Part shown: one piece after another, positions 47,820 to 55,557 of the stretch
Position numbering within the stretch: the stretch's first letter is position 1
How the letters are laid out: the number at the start of each line of letters is the position of its first letter
NCBI GenBank assembly: GCA_019237205.1
Contig: JAFAHO010000224.1
Location: 1-55,557 of the forward strand
DNA from: Hyphomicrobiales bacterium
GTDB lineage: Bacteria > Pseudomonadota > Alphaproteobacteria > Rhizobiales > Beijerinckiaceae
Direction of reading: 5' to 3'
DNA: 55,557 bases
Made by a program: the position numbers and the translations under genes
The notes under the pieces: model-generated
The model's input: only the letters and a program-made list of their open reading frames with translations
What the model was told of the DNA's origin: nothing
Databases searched by the model: none

Positions 47820-48683
47820 ATGTCGAGCGTGCGCCACATTCTCACCCTGTCCTGCGCCAACAGGCCCGGGATCGTCGCCCGGGTTTCGGCGGCGCTGTTC
47901 GACGGCGGCTTCAACATCCTCGACGCTCAGCAGTTCGACGACACGGAGACCGGCAATTTCTTCATGCGGGTCGAGTTCAACGCCGTGAGGGCGGACGCCG
48001 ACATCGAGGCTCTGCGCGGAACCTTCAAGGCGATTGCGGGCGATCTCGGGATGGCCTGGACAATCCGCCCGTCCGATCAGCGCAAGCGGGTCGCGCTGAT
48101 GGTGTCGCGATTCGACCATTGCCTCGTCGACCTTCTCTATCGCTGGCGCAGCGGCGAGATGCCGATGGAGCCGGTGGCGATCATCGCCAACTATCCGCGC
48201 GATATTTACGCGCACATCGATTTCGGCGACATCCCGTTTCATTATCTGCCGGTCACCAGGCAAACCAGAATGGAGCAGGAAGCGCTGGTGTGGGAGACGA
48301 TCAAATCCGCCAGGGCCGACCTTCTCGTGCTCGCGCGCTACATGCAGATCCTGTCGGACGGTCTTGCCGCCAAGCTGCAGGGACGCTGTGTCAACATCCA
48401 CCACTCCTTCCTACCGGGCTTCAAGGGGGCCAAGCCCTACCACCAAGCGCATGAGCGGGGGGTCAAGCTGATCGGCGCGACGGCGCATTTCGTGACGTCC
48501 GATCTCGACGAGGGCCCCATCATCGAACAGGACGTCGAGCGGATCAGCCACCGCGACACGCCCGAAGTCCTCGTGCGCAAGGGACGCGACATCGAGCGCC
48601 GTGTGCTTGCACGCGCGGTCGCCAACGTGCTTGACGACCGGGTGCTCCTGAATCAGGGCAAGACGGTCATCTTCGGCGGATAG
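47820..48683 (+). CDS. purU: formyltetrahydrofolate deformylase
   Basis: Hydrolyses 10-formyl-tetrahydrofolate to formate and tetrahydrofolate, balancing one-carbon pools. The 287 residues comprise an N-terminal ACT domain ([20 protein letters not shown], about 5-80) and a C-terminal formyl-transferase fold. The catalytic segments are [20 protein letters not shown] and [23 protein letters not shown] 47817 immediately before the ATG is an alternative start. It is convergent with the PEP-CTERM gene across 33 bases. Confidence 0.95.
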   Translation: MSSVRHILTLSCANRPGIVARVSAALFDGGFNILDAQQFDDTETGNFFMRVEFNAVRADADIEALRGTFKAIAGDLGMAWTIRPSDQRKRVALMVSRFDHCLVDLLYRWRSGEMPMEPVAIIANYPRDIYAHIDFGDIPFHYLPVTRQTRMEQEALVWETIKSARADLLVLARYMQILSDGLAAKLQGRCVNIHHSFLPGFKGAKPYHQAHERGVKLIGATAHFVTSDLDEGPIIEQDVERISHRDTPEVLVRKGRDIERRVLARAVANVLDDRVLLNQGKTVIFGG

Positions 48684-48716
48684 GCTCGGTTCGGGACCCG
48701 TGCCCTGGGCTCGGCT

Positions 48717-49586
48717 TCAGGCGGCCGACGCTGAGGCGCGGCGATACCCGACGAACGCGAGACTCGCGAACCCCAGCAGCATCATCGCCCAGGTTGAGGG
48801 TTCGGGGATTGGTGGTCCGCAAAGTGTGCAAGGGGGAGGAGGCGCTGCGGCGGGGTTTCCGACCTTTCCGAGGTACACGAGAATGTCCGCGGCGTTGCCG
48901 CTGAAACCCGTCGCGGCGTTCGTGCTGTAACGCAACCAGGTCGCAGTCGATTCCTCAACTCCGGGCTGCGGCGGGGCAACGCCGGTCACAGTCGCATCGA
49001 ACGAAACCCGATAGGAGTCTTGACTATTCACAACCACGGACTGGCTGAGCTCATCATAGCCAACCGTGGTCCCGTCGCTCCAACACTTGCCGCCGCCGGC
49101 GCAGAATTTGCTGAAACCTCCGGCGACAAAGATGTTACTGCCGGGGGGGTTGGGGTTGACGTAAGTCCAACCTGTCGGGATGTTGAGATAGCCGTTGCTT
49201 GTGTGCGTGCCGCCCGCAAAATTCCCATTCGCCAGCAGGTTTACGTTTGGCGTGGAAGACGACAGATCATACAATCCAATATTCGAGAAATCGATATACG
49301 CATAATCATCGCGAAACAGGAAAGTGAGGGTTGTGGCGCCGCCCACGATATCGGCTGGATCAACCTCGAATTGCACCCTGTAGGGCGACGGATCGTCAAC
49401 GGGAAGCGATTGGCCATTGAGATCCAAAACCGCGCCCGACGGCGGCGCGAGATTTTGCGGCGGCGCGACACTTTGCGCGGCGGCCGGGGCGGTCGACGAT
49501 CCCAGCGCAACACCGGACGCGAGCAGAAGCCCGGCAAGCGAACAAGTGCGAGACGCGTTCACCCAACTTCCCCGAATCTGAGCCAT
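48717..49586 (-). CDS. PEP-CTERM sorting-domain protein
   Basis: A 289-residue exported protein. It has an N-terminal signal (SLAGLLLASGVALGSSTAPA, cleavage near AAAQS), a beta-rich extracellular body with a LANGNFAGG-type start of a galactose-binding-like region near 118, and a C-terminal tripartite sorting tag. The tag is PEPSTWAMMLLGFASLAFVG followed by YRR, the PEPxxWA variant found in Alphaproteobacteria. An exosortase should cleave this tag and attach or release the protein at the surface; no exosortase is encoded in the window. The function of the body is unknown. Confidence 0.9.
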   Translation of the reverse strand: MAQIRGSWVNASRTCSLAGLLLASGVALGSSTAPAAAQSVAPPQNLAPPSGAVLDLNGQSLPVDDPSPYRVQFEVDPADIVGGATTLTFLFRDDYAYIDFSNIGLYDLSSSTPNVNLLANGNFAGGTHTSNGYLNIPTGWTYVNPNPPGSNIFVAGGFSKFCAGGGKCWSDGTTVGYDELSQSVVVNSQDSYRVSFDATVTGVAPPQPGVEESTATWLRYSTNAATGFSGNAADILVYLGKVGNPAAAPPPPCTLCGPPIPEPSTWAMMLLGFASLAFVGYRRASASAA

Positions 49587-49973
49587 CGCCTACGCCACCG
49601 CCAACTACCACCAGCACCGGGTGGGCGCAACGGGAATCTTAATCGTATGTTAACATGGAATCGAACCGCGGCATCTTTGAGGCGGCGGCCGGCTTCCCCT
49701 CTTCGATTTCTCCGAACGTTGGCCACAGGGACATCCCGGCCATGACGCGTCTTGTGTCCATTGGAGCACCCTGGCGTTCGATCGGGCTGGATCATCGAAG
49801 CGGATCGTTCGATGAGCTCCTGGCGGAAGGCGGCGTCTTCGCCAGCGTCGCGTAGGCGCAGTTCATGACCGGGCCGAAGCGGTTCCCGCGTAACAGCGAC
49901 GCCGGCCGGCGCGAACAAGGCCCTGCCGCCCGCTTCCGCCGGTTATGCTACAATCGCTTGCAAGGAGGATCTC
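49587..49973. other. 387-base stretch without a convincing gene
   Basis: Lies between the divergent PEP-CTERM and msrB genes and probably holds both promoters. It contains the palindrome ATGTTAACAT at 49647-49656 in a short AT-rich patch 60 bases upstream of the PEP-CTERM start, a reasonable promoter or operator zone. A 66-codon plus-strand frame (49655-49855) is open but has no ribosome-binding site or recognisable feature. AAGGAGG, 5 bases before the msrB ATG, is a strong ribosome-binding site. Confidence 0.5.
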
Positions 49974-50414
49974 ATGAGCCAATTTCAGAGACTGTCGAAG
50001 GAAGGCCATTTTCCCGTCACCCACTCGGAAGCCGAGTGGCGCGCCCTTCTGACCCCCGAGCAATACGCGATCATGCGCGAGCACGGCACAGAGCAACCGG
50101 GAAGCTGCGCGCTCCTCTACGAAAAGCGGGCCGGCGTCTTCTCCTGCGCCGCCTGCGGACAGCCGCTGTTCGAGAGCAAGACTAAGTTCGAAAGCGGCAC
50201 CGGCTGGCCGAGTTTCAACACGCCCGTCGAAGGCGCCATCGAAGAGTCGGTCGACCGTAGCTGGGGCATGGCGCGCACCGAGGTCCATTGCGCGCGTTGC
50301 GGCTCGCATCTCGGCCATGTTTTTCCCGACGGGCCGCCGCCAACCGGCCTGCGCTATTGCATCAACGGCTTGGCAACGACCTTCACGCCGGCATTGAACC
50401 GGCCGATCGCATGA
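49974..50414 (+). CDS. msrB: peptide-methionine (R)-S-oxide reductase
   Basis: Repairs oxidised methionine (R-sulfoxide) in proteins. The 146 residues have zinc ligands in CAAC (58, 61) and CARC (106, 109), [10 protein letters not shown] near 75-84 and the catalytic Cys129 in GLRYCINGL. The strong AAGGAGG site just upstream sets the start. It lies 13 bases before hemH, in the same direction. Confidence 0.96.
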   Translation: MSQFQRLSKEGHFPVTHSEAEWRALLTPEQYAIMREHGTEQPGSCALLYEKRAGVFSCAACGQPLFESKTKFESGTGWPSFNTPVEGAIEESVDRSWGMARTEVHCARCGSHLGHVFPDGPPPTGLRYCINGLATTFTPALNRPIA

Positions 50415-50427
50415 GAGGCCCCGCTGC

Positions 50428-51483
50428 ATGAACGTCGTGAGCCTTCCGGGCGAGGTCCGATCGGGGCGCACTGCCGGCCACCCGGCCGTGCAAAGCGGCC
50501 GTGTCGGCGTGCTGATTGTCAATCTGGGAACTCCGGAAGGCACTGACTATTGGTCGATGCGCCGCTATCTCGAGGAGTTCCTGTCCGACCGACGGGTGAT
50601 CGAAGCGCCGCGCGCGATCTGGCTCCCGATCCTTCAGCTGATCCTGCTTCGCCGTCCGACCGTCAGGGGACGCGATTACGCGTCAATCTGGAATGTCGAG
50701 CGTGACGAAGGGCCGCTGAAGACCATCACCCGCTCGCAAAGCGAGAGGCTCGGCAAGGCGCTCAGCGCCCTCGGGCCTCTGATCGAGGTCGACTGGGCGA
50801 TGCGCTACGGGACGCCGGCGATCCCGGAGCGGCTGAAGGCGCTCAACGCGAAGGGCTGCGACCGCATTCTGGTCATGCCCCTCTATCCGCAATATAGCGC
50901 GGCCTCGACCGCAACCGTCTGCGACAAGGTCTTCGATACGCTGAAGGCCATGCGCTGGCAGCCGGCGCTGAGGATCGCGGCGCCCTATTACGACGACCCG
51001 GTCTATATCGAAGCGCTTGCAAGCTCGGTGCGGGCGGCGCTCGCAGGCCTCGATTTCGAGCCGGAGGTCGTGCTCGCCTCCTATCACGGCATTCCGCAGT
51101 CCTATGTCGACAAGGGCGATCCCTATTACTGCCACTGCGCCAAGACGACGCGGCTTTTGCGCGAGGCGCTGGCCTGGGGCGAGGACCGGCTGCGGATGAC
51201 CTTCCAGTCGCGGTTCGGCCGCGCCGAATGGCTGAAGCCATACACGGCCGGCATGGTTGTCGAACTGGCCAAGAGCGGCGTGAAGCGGCTCTTGGTCGTC
51301 ACCCCCGGCTTCGCCGCCGATTGTCTGGAGACCCTGGAAGAGATCGGGGTCGAGAACGCAGGCTATTTCCGCGAGGCCGGAGGCGCGCGTTTCGCCGCGG
51401 TCCCCTGCCTCAACGATAGTGTCGGGGGCATCGCCATTCTCGAAGCCGTCGCGCGACGGGAGCTTAAGGGCTGGGCGGAATAG
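50428..51483 (+). CDS. hemH: ferrochelatase
   Basis: Inserts ferrous iron into protoporphyrin IX, the last step of heme synthesis. The 351 residues start the domain with VGVLIVNLGTPEGTDYWSMR and contain the metal-binding His in SYHGIPQSYVDKGDPY and the acidic site GFAADCLETLEEIG. Length fits alphaproteobacterial HemH. It probably forms a two-gene operon with msrB. Confidence 0.97.
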   Translation: MNVVSLPGEVRSGRTAGHPAVQSGRVGVLIVNLGTPEGTDYWSMRRYLEEFLSDRRVIEAPRAIWLPILQLILLRRPTVRGRDYASIWNVERDEGPLKTITRSQSERLGKALSALGPLIEVDWAMRYGTPAIPERLKALNAKGCDRILVMPLYPQYSAASTATVCDKVFDTLKAMRWQPALRIAAPYYDDPVYIEALASSVRAALAGLDFEPEVVLASYHGIPQSYVDKGDPYYCHCAKTTRLLREALAWGEDRLRMTFQSRFGRAEWLKPYTAGMVVELAKSGVKRLLVVTPGFAADCLETLEEIGVENAGYFREAGGARFAAVPCLNDSVGGIAILEAVARRELKGWAE

Positions 51484-51559
51484 CCATCATCCGCCCCTCC
51501 GGCCGCCGTCGAGAGGCGGGGCGTCTTTCCACGCCCTATCCGGGAGAAGGGTAGCGCCG

Positions 51560-51640
51560 CCCCCTATTCCGCAAAGCTCGTTCCGGGCGTTCTTCCGAAC
51601 GCCCAATGCGGGAGAGGGCTGGGGTGTGGGGTCAACCCTG
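51560..51640. repeat. REP-like intergenic palindromic element
   Basis: Contains the hairpin GGGCGTTC-TTCC-GAACGCCC at 51585-51604, followed by GCGGGAGAGGGCTGGGGTGT. That motif looks like the dispersed palindromic elements common between genes in GC-rich proteobacteria. A related shorter GGGAGAAGGG motif lies just before it. It separates convergent hemH and the DUF934 gene and may also terminate both transcripts. Copy number cannot be judged from one window. Confidence 0.45.
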
Positions 51641-52150
51641 TCGGGCGGCCGAGATTGTCCGCCACGACCGGACGCCGGCGGGGGCTTCGTCTCCGCCGCT
51701 GCCCGGTTGATAATGAATGGGCGGGCCAGGCAGGCGGCCGGCTTCGAGAACGGCGAGCGTCGGCGCGTTGGTCACGTCGAACGAATCGAACCCGCATCGC
51801 AGCATGAGCGGGATTTCGTCGATCAGCACCTCGCCGACAGCGCGCAATTCGCCTTTGAAACCATGCCGGTCGCGCAGAAGCCGCGCATAAGAAAAGGAGC
51901 GGCCGTCGGCGAATTTGGCGAAAGCGAGCGCCACCAGCGGGCGGTTAGCGAGCTCGGGGAGATGCGCTTGCGCGTCGGCGCCGGCGTCGACCGCCACACC
52001 CACTGGGCCGGTTCGCGAGGCCAGAGCCTCGCGCTCTGCGAGCCAGCGCTTCAGCGAAACGACGATCGAGCCGGTCTCCGGAGCCTCCGCATCGTCCGCG
52101 AGAAAGGCCCATGCGTCCTCGGCAAAGCCCTCCCGCCGCCAAAGGACCAT
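51632..52150 (-). CDS. DUF934 protein of the sulfur assimilation operon
   Basis: A 172-residue protein with the family core LANRPLVALAFAKFADGRSF, then SYARLLRDRHGFKGELRAVG and CGFDSFDV. Members are nearly always encoded with cysI and cysH in Alphaproteobacteria and are thought to assist sulfite or sulfate reduction, but no activity is established to my knowledge. Its ATG shares one base with the cysH stop (TGATG). The upstream ATG at 52195 lies inside cysH and is rejected. Confidence 0.88.
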   Translation of the reverse strand: MVLWRREGFAEDAWAFLADDAEAPETGSIVVSLKRWLAEREALASRTGPVGVAVDAGADAQAHLPELANRPLVALAFAKFADGRSFSYARLLRDRHGFKGELRAVGEVLIDEIPLMLRCGFDSFDVTNAPTLAVLEAGRLPGPPIHYQPGSGGDEAPAGVRSWRTISAARQG

Positions 52151-52884
52151 CAGATGTCCGCTCCGGCGTCGAGCGCGCCCATGTGAATGCCGCATTCGAT
52201 CTTGCCGCGGCCCCGCCAGCGTCCCGCGCGCTCGTCCTCGCCCGGCTTCACCGGGCTCGTGCAGGGCAGGCAGCCGATCGAGGGAAAGCCCTTGGCGACG
52301 AGGGGATGGCGCGGCAATCCGGCCTCGGCGATGTAGCTCAGGACGTCCGTTGCGCTCCAGCCGACCAGCGGATTGATCTTGACCCGTTCGCCCTCGGCCT
52401 CGAACAGCGGCAGCGTCGCGCGCGTTGCGCTCTGGAAGCCCTTGCGCCCGGTGATCCAGGCGTCATAGCCCTCCATCGCTTCGGCGAGCGGGCGGACCTT
52501 GCGGATCTCGCAGCAGCGGTCCGGGTCGCTGGCGAAGAGAAACTTCTCCGGATCCTCCTCGGCGATCGTCTCCGCGCGCGGCTCGGCGACAATCACGTTG
52601 GTCAGGCCAAGCATGTCGCAGAGCTGATCGCGGTAGGCAAGCGTTTCGGGGAAATGCTGGCCGGTGTCGACGAAGATGACCGGCGCGCTCTTGTCGACGC
52701 GGGAGACCATATGCAGGAGGGCTGCGGCGTCGGCGCCGAAGCTCGACACCAGCGCGACGCGGCCGGGATAGAGATCCTCGATCACGAGCCGGACGAGCGA
52801 GGTTGCCTTGACGCGGGCGAAACGGCTCTCGAGCCTCGAGGCGGCGATCTGGTCGCCGAACATCTTGACGTCATGCGCGCTCAT
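52150..52884 (-). CDS. cysH: assimilatory adenylyl-sulfate (APS) reductase, CysH family
   Basis: Reduces APS (or PAPS) to sulfite with thioredoxin. The 244 residues show SSFGADAAALLHMVS, FVDTGQHFPET, and two cysteine pairs, RCCEIRK and GCLPCTSP, that bind a 4Fe-4S cluster. This cluster marks the APS-using bacterial type rather than the E. coli PAPS type. The catalytic cysteine is in IECGIHMG at the C-terminus. It overlaps the cysI stop by one base. Confidence 0.95.
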   Translation of the reverse strand: MSAHDVKMFGDQIAASRLESRFARVKATSLVRLVIEDLYPGRVALVSSFGADAAALLHMVSRVDKSAPVIFVDTGQHFPETLAYRDQLCDMLGLTNVIVAEPRAETIAEEDPEKFLFASDPDRCCEIRKVRPLAEAMEGYDAWITGRKGFQSATRATLPLFEAEGERVKINPLVGWSATDVLSYIAEAGLPRHPLVAKGFPSIGCLPCTSPVKPGEDERAGRWRGRGKIECGIHMGALDAGADI

Positions 52885-54557
52885 CAGATGTCCGATCCGG
52901 CGCTGCGTTCATAGAGCGCCTCCTTGAACGGCGCGAGGCCGACGCGCCGGAACGCTTCGATGAAAGTCTCGTCGTCGCGGCGCCTAAGGCCCATATAGGT
53001 CTCGACGATCGTGTCGATCGCGCCGACGATGTTCTCCGAGCTGAAGCCTGGACCGGTGATCTGGCCGATCGCGGCGTTTTCGTCGGCCGAGCCGCCGAGC
53101 GTGATCTGGTAGGTCTCTTCGCCGGCGCGCTCCAGGCCCAGAATGCCGATCTGGCCGACATGATGATGGCCGCAGGCGTTGACGCACCCGGAGATATTGA
53201 TCTTGAGCGGACCGATCGAGCGCGCCCGGGCGCCGTCGCCGAAGCGCTGGGCGATTCGCTGGGCGACCGGAATCGAGCGCGCCGTCGCCAGCGTGCAATA
53301 GTCGAGGCCCGGGCAGGCGATGATGTCGGTGACGGCGCCCGCGTTCGCAGTCGCAAGGTCGACGGATGCGAGCCGGTCGTAGACGGCCGGGAGATCGTCG
53401 AGCGCCACATGCGGCAGGATGAGATTCTGCTCGTGCGAGACGCGGAGCTCGTCGTGCGAATAGTCCTCGGCGAGATCGGCGACTGCGTCCATCTGGTCCG
53501 CGCTGGCGTCGCCGGGCACCGCGCCGATCGCTTTGAGCGAGACCGTCACGACGACGTAGCCGGGGACTTTATGGGCGACGACATTGGAGGCGAAGAAGCT
53601 GGCGAAGCGCGAATCCTTCGACTTGCGGCGCTCGACGCGGTCGCTGACCGGCTTCTTCGGCTCGAGTTCGGGCGGGGCGAAGAAGGCTGCGACTCGTGCG
53701 ACGTCCTCAGGCGGCAGGTCGAGCGCCTTCGCGTCGCGGGCGGCGAATTCGGTTTCGATTTCGTCGCGCAGCGTCTCGAGGGTCTTCTCATGCATCAGGA
53801 TCTTGATGCGCGCCTTGAACTTGTTGTCGCGCCGTCCCTCGAGATTATAGACGCGCAGGATCGCCTCGATATAGGCGAGGAGGTCGCGCTCGGGCAGGAA
53901 TTCGCGCACTTTGCGGCCGATGAACGGCGTCCTGCCCATCCCGCCGCCGACATAGACGGTAAAGCCGATCTCCCCTTCATTGTTGCGCACGACCTGGAGG
54001 CCGATGTCATGCGCCTGGATCACCGCGCGGTCGTGGGCCGCGCCGTTGACCGCGATCTTGAACTTGCGCGGCAGGAACGAGAATTCCGGATGGAGCGACG
54101 ACCATTGCCTCAAAATTTCGGCGTAAGGGCGCGGATCGGCGATCTCGTCATGGGCGACGCCGGCGTAATGGTCCGCCGTGACGTTGCGGATGCAATTGCC
54201 CGACGTCTGGATCGCGTGCATCTCGACGCTCGAAAGCTCGGCGAGAATGTCGGGCGTGTCCTTCAGCGCCGGCCAGTTGTATTGGATGTTCTGCCGCGTG
54301 GTGAAATGCCCGTAGCCCCGATCGTACTTGCGCGCGATCTCGGCGAGCTTGCGCATCTGGCGGGAGTTCAGCGTGCCGTAGGGCACCGCGATGCGCAGCA
54401 TATAGGAGTGAAGCTGCAGATAGAGCCCGTTCATCAGCCGGTGCGGGCGGAACTGCTCCTCGGTCAGTTCGCCCGAAAGCCGGCGGGCGACCTGGTCGCG
54501 GAACTGCTCCACCCGCGCCGCGACGAAGGCCGCGTCGAAATCATCATAATGATACAT
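52884..54557 (-). CDS. cysI: assimilatory sulfite reductase, ferredoxin/NADPH type hemoprotein
   Basis: Reduces sulfite to sulfide by six electrons on a siroheme-4Fe-4S centre. The 557 residues carry the cluster ligands in CPGLDYC and SGCVNACGHHH, FTTRQNIQYNWP and the substrate-side arginines in NCIRNVTADHYAG. A nitrite reductase of the same fold is the main alternative, but the neighbours cysH, DUF934 and DUF2849 favour sulfite. GGAGG lies six bases before the ATG, and the gene overlaps DUF2849 by 14 bases. Confidence 0.94.
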   Translation of the reverse strand: MYHYDDFDAAFVAARVEQFRDQVARRLSGELTEEQFRPHRLMNGLYLQLHSYMLRIAVPYGTLNSRQMRKLAEIARKYDRGYGHFTTRQNIQYNWPALKDTPDILAELSSVEMHAIQTSGNCIRNVTADHYAGVAHDEIADPRPYAEILRQWSSLHPEFSFLPRKFKIAVNGAAHDRAVIQAHDIGLQVVRNNEGEIGFTVYVGGGMGRTPFIGRKVREFLPERDLLAYIEAILRVYNLEGRRDNKFKARIKILMHEKTLETLRDEIETEFAARDAKALDLPPEDVARVAAFFAPPELEPKKPVSDRVERRKSKDSRFASFFASNVVAHKVPGYVVVTVSLKAIGAVPGDASADQMDAVADLAEDYSHDELRVSHEQNLILPHVALDDLPAVYDRLASVDLATANAGAVTDIIACPGLDYCTLATARSIPVAQRIAQRFGDGARARSIGPLKINISGCVNACGHHHVGQIGILGLERAGEETYQITLGGSADENAAIGQITGPGFSSENIVGAIDTIVETYMGLRRRDDETFIEAFRRVGLAPFKEALYERSAGSDI

Positions 54558-54891
54558 GGTCGGCCTCCTTCACGGCCGTCGGCCCGGAGAGCGGCGCGTG
54601 GCCCTCGGCCTGCTTGCCGAGATCGCGCCGTGTCGTCGGCCCGGCGGCGCGGATCGCCTCGCGCAGCGCCTTGGGCGCGACATGGCCGTTGCGGGTCTCG
54701 ACCGCAAAGGCATAGGCGTCGACGACCAGATTGCGCGTCACGTCCTCCGTGGCGCGCGCGAGCGCGGCCTTGGTCGCCTCCGCGTCCGGCAGAACCGCGG
54801 CGCGGTTGAAGTCCTCGCTCCAGCCCGCGTCGGCGGTTTGAAAAACGACAACGCCATCCGCAAGGCGGTTGGCGGTGATGACGTCAGGCAT
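54544..54891 (-). CDS. DUF2849 protein, first gene of the sulfite reductase operon
   Basis: A 115-residue protein (MPDVITANRLADGVVVFQT; GWSEDFNRAAVLPDAEATKA). Members are small and almost always encoded directly upstream of cysI in Alphaproteobacteria; their role is unknown. It begins 44 bases downstream of the probable transcription start at the palindromic promoter. Bases 54808-54864 of this gene recur exactly at the window end. Confidence 0.88.
   Translation of the reverse strand: MPDVITANRLADGVVVFQTADAGWSEDFNRAAVLPDAEATKAALARATEDVTRNLVVDAYAFAVETRNGHVAPKALREAIRAAGPTTRRDLGKQAEGHAPLSGPTAVKEADHVSL
54808..54864. repeat. 57-base exact repeat, internal copy
   Basis: Lies inside the DUF2849 gene and is identical, in the same orientation, to 55501-55557, the last 57 bases of the window. 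The match stops immediately at its left side and is cut by the window end on its right. Confidence 0.95.
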
Positions 54892-54942
54892 TTGATCACT
54901 CGGGCGGCGTCCGGACGCCGCGGTCGGAGACGCTATAGCAGA

Positions 54943-54977
54943 TTATACGGAAAATAGCTATAACTAATTCTGTATAA
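54943..54977 (-). promoter_or_regulatory. promoter and palindromic candidate operator of the DUF2849-cysI-cysH-DUF934 operon
   Basis: TTATACGGAA and TTCTGTATAA form 10-base arms (9 of 10 pairing) around 15 bases. The left arm, read on the minus strand, contains a perfect -10 box TATAAT (54947-54942), with no good -35 box, as expected for an activator-dependent promoter. Transcription would begin near 54935. A cysteine or sulfur regulator of the LysR (CysB/Cbl-like) or Rrf2 type would be a natural candidate; none is encoded nearby. Confidence 0.5.
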
Positions 54978-54979
54978 CA

Positions 54980-55315
54980 TCAATAATATGTATATAGTGT
55001 CCATGAATCCATTTCCAACTTTCCCGAGCGAAATCCAAACTGCGCGCAACAAAATCTGCGCGGGCTGATCTGCGCCTTGAAGACCTTGATCATCTTCTGC
55101 ACCTCGGCGTCCCAGAAGGCCTTGCCCTTGTTCGACGGCTGGGTGCTGATGTAGTCGACGGAATGGCAGGTTTGGCAGCGGGTTGAGGCGATGTCGCCGC
55201 CAGGGCCCTCCTTGAGCTGGGCCGTCTCGTCCGGCAGCTGAAAGGTCAGCGGATCGGCGCTCGCCGGAGCCGCGAGCGCCAAAGAGACAAGCCAAGCGAG
55301 CGCGATGCGTTTCAT
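54980..55315 (-). CDS. SorB-like c-type cytochrome with an abnormal C-terminus
   Basis: Small periplasmic monoheme cytochrome that would accept electrons from a sulfite dehydrogenase. The 111 residues have a signal peptide (MKRIALAWLVSLALAAPASA), the heme site RCQTCHSVDYISTQP (Cys47, Cys50, His51) and WDAEVQKMIKVFKAQISP. Family members then continue into a helix around the heme, usually with a distal Met. Here, from about base 55061, the frame enters unrelated lower-GC sequence (RRFCCAQFGFRSGKLEMDSW) and stops. I read it as a broken or chimeric 3' end. ATG 55315 lies 11 bases after the sorA stop. Confidence 0.7.
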   Translation of the reverse strand: MKRIALAWLVSLALAAPASADPLTFQLPDETAQLKEGPGGDIASTRCQTCHSVDYISTQPSNKGKAFWDAEVQKMIKVFKAQISPRRFCCAQFGFRSGKLEMDSWTLYTYY

Positions 55316-55326
55316 GCGCCCTCTCA

Positions 55327-55557
55327 TCACGCCGCGATGACGTTGGTCGTTTCGACGACGTTGCGCGTGTAGCCGCCTGGGTTCCACAGCGGTTCGAGCG
55401 GCTGCGGCTCGCCGGCGCGATTGGCGGCGCGAACCATCAGCCGATGCTTGCCTGTCGGCAGCGCAACGTGGGCCTTCCACTCGCGGAATGAATATTTGCC
55501 GAAGTCCTCGCTCCAGCCCGCGTCGGCGGTTTGAAAAACGACAACGCCATCCGCAAG
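55327..55557 (-). CDS. SorA-like sulfite dehydrogenase molybdopterin subunit (C-terminal fragment)
   Basis: The last 58 codons (GKYSFREWKAHVALPTGKHR to ETTNVIAA) match the C-terminal Mo-cofactor oxidoreductase dimerisation domain, including NRAGEPQPLEPLWNPGGYTR. Upstream of base 55500 the frame abruptly becomes the DUF2849 sequence (LADGVVVFQTADAGWSEDF), still in frame. The true SorA sequence at this point is therefore missing. With the adjacent cytochrome it forms a sorAB pair for periplasmic sulfite oxidation. Confidence 0.75.
   Translation of the reverse strand, partial: LADGVVVFQTADAGWSEDFGKYSFREWKAHVALPTGKHRLMVRAANRAGEPQPLEPLWNPGGYTRNVVETTNVIAA
55501..55557. repeat. 57-base exact repeat, terminal copy
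   Basis: Identical to 54808-54864, inside DUF2849. It joins sorA in frame at EDF-GKYSF. SorA proteins often have a similar EDFGKYSF-like stretch, so the join may rest on a few bases of shared sequence. Confidence 0.95.

Noticed and set aside
49655-49855. A 66-codon plus-strand frame between the PEP-CTERM and msrB genes
   Set aside because: No ribosome-binding site, no recognisable features and no clear coding bias.
53160-54809. A 549-codon plus-strand frame opposite cysI and DUF2849
   Set aside because: Antisense shadow of well-recognised genes.

Overview
The window is GC-rich DNA with dense, often overlapping genes, from an alphaproteobacterium, probably of the order Hyphomicrobiales (Beijerinckiaceae or Methylocystaceae relatives are my best guess). 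The reasons are the assimilatory sulfur operon DUF2849-cysI-cysH-DUF934, the 642-residue FtsH, the single-ATPase sugar importer and the PEPxxWA-type PEP-CTERM protein. No rRNA, tRNA, CRISPR array, transposase or integrase was seen.

Layout. 1-2401 (-): enoyl-CoA hydratase (cut by the edge) and acyl-CoA dehydrogenase. 2536-5551 (+): Sua5 tRNA-modification enzyme, a LysR regulator, a small Cys-repeat membrane protein and a Tat-exported protein. 5602-13194 (-): a complete L-arabinose operon in the order importer ATPase, permease, binding protein, araB, araA, araD. The 3' end of its permease gene has been duplicated (two 155-bp copies) around a lower-GC insert that encodes a zinc-ribbon-like protein. 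13352-17729 (-): EI24/CysZ-like protein, GT2-GtrA glycosyltransferase, GT39-like glycosyltransferase and alpha/beta hydrolase.

17935-38440 is the most interesting part. It combines capsule-type export genes (a KpsD/BexD-like outer-membrane lipoprotein, two KpsE-like proteins and a KpsT-like ATPase, with no KpsM), three GT4 glycosyltransferases and lipid genes. The lipid genes are a 2468-residue KS-AT-DH-(MT)-ER-KR-ACP polyketide synthase without thioesterase, an alpha-oxoamine synthase, a short-chain reductase, a GNAT-fold protein resembling bacterial ceramide synthase, and a CDP-alcohol phosphotransferase. The oxoamine synthase and GNAT genes sit in one operon with kpsE and kpsT. My reading is that the PKS makes a reduced acyl chain, the PLP enzyme releases it by condensation with an amino acid, SDR reduction and N-acylation give a sphingolipid-like lipid, and head-group and glycosyl additions produce an exported glycolipid or a capsule anchor. 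This is inference from gene content.

38516-51483: a two-domain unknown protein, FtsH, an acyl-CoA synthetase, the ybbP-ybbA / tesA divergent set, purU, a PEP-CTERM protein, msrB and hemH. 51632-54891 (-): the sulfur assimilation operon behind a palindromic candidate operator. 54980-55557: fragments of a sulfite dehydrogenase pair (sorB with a foreign-looking C-terminus, sorA C-terminus). The final 57 bases exactly repeat part of the DUF2849 gene, so this end is probably a chimeric join or an assembly artefact.
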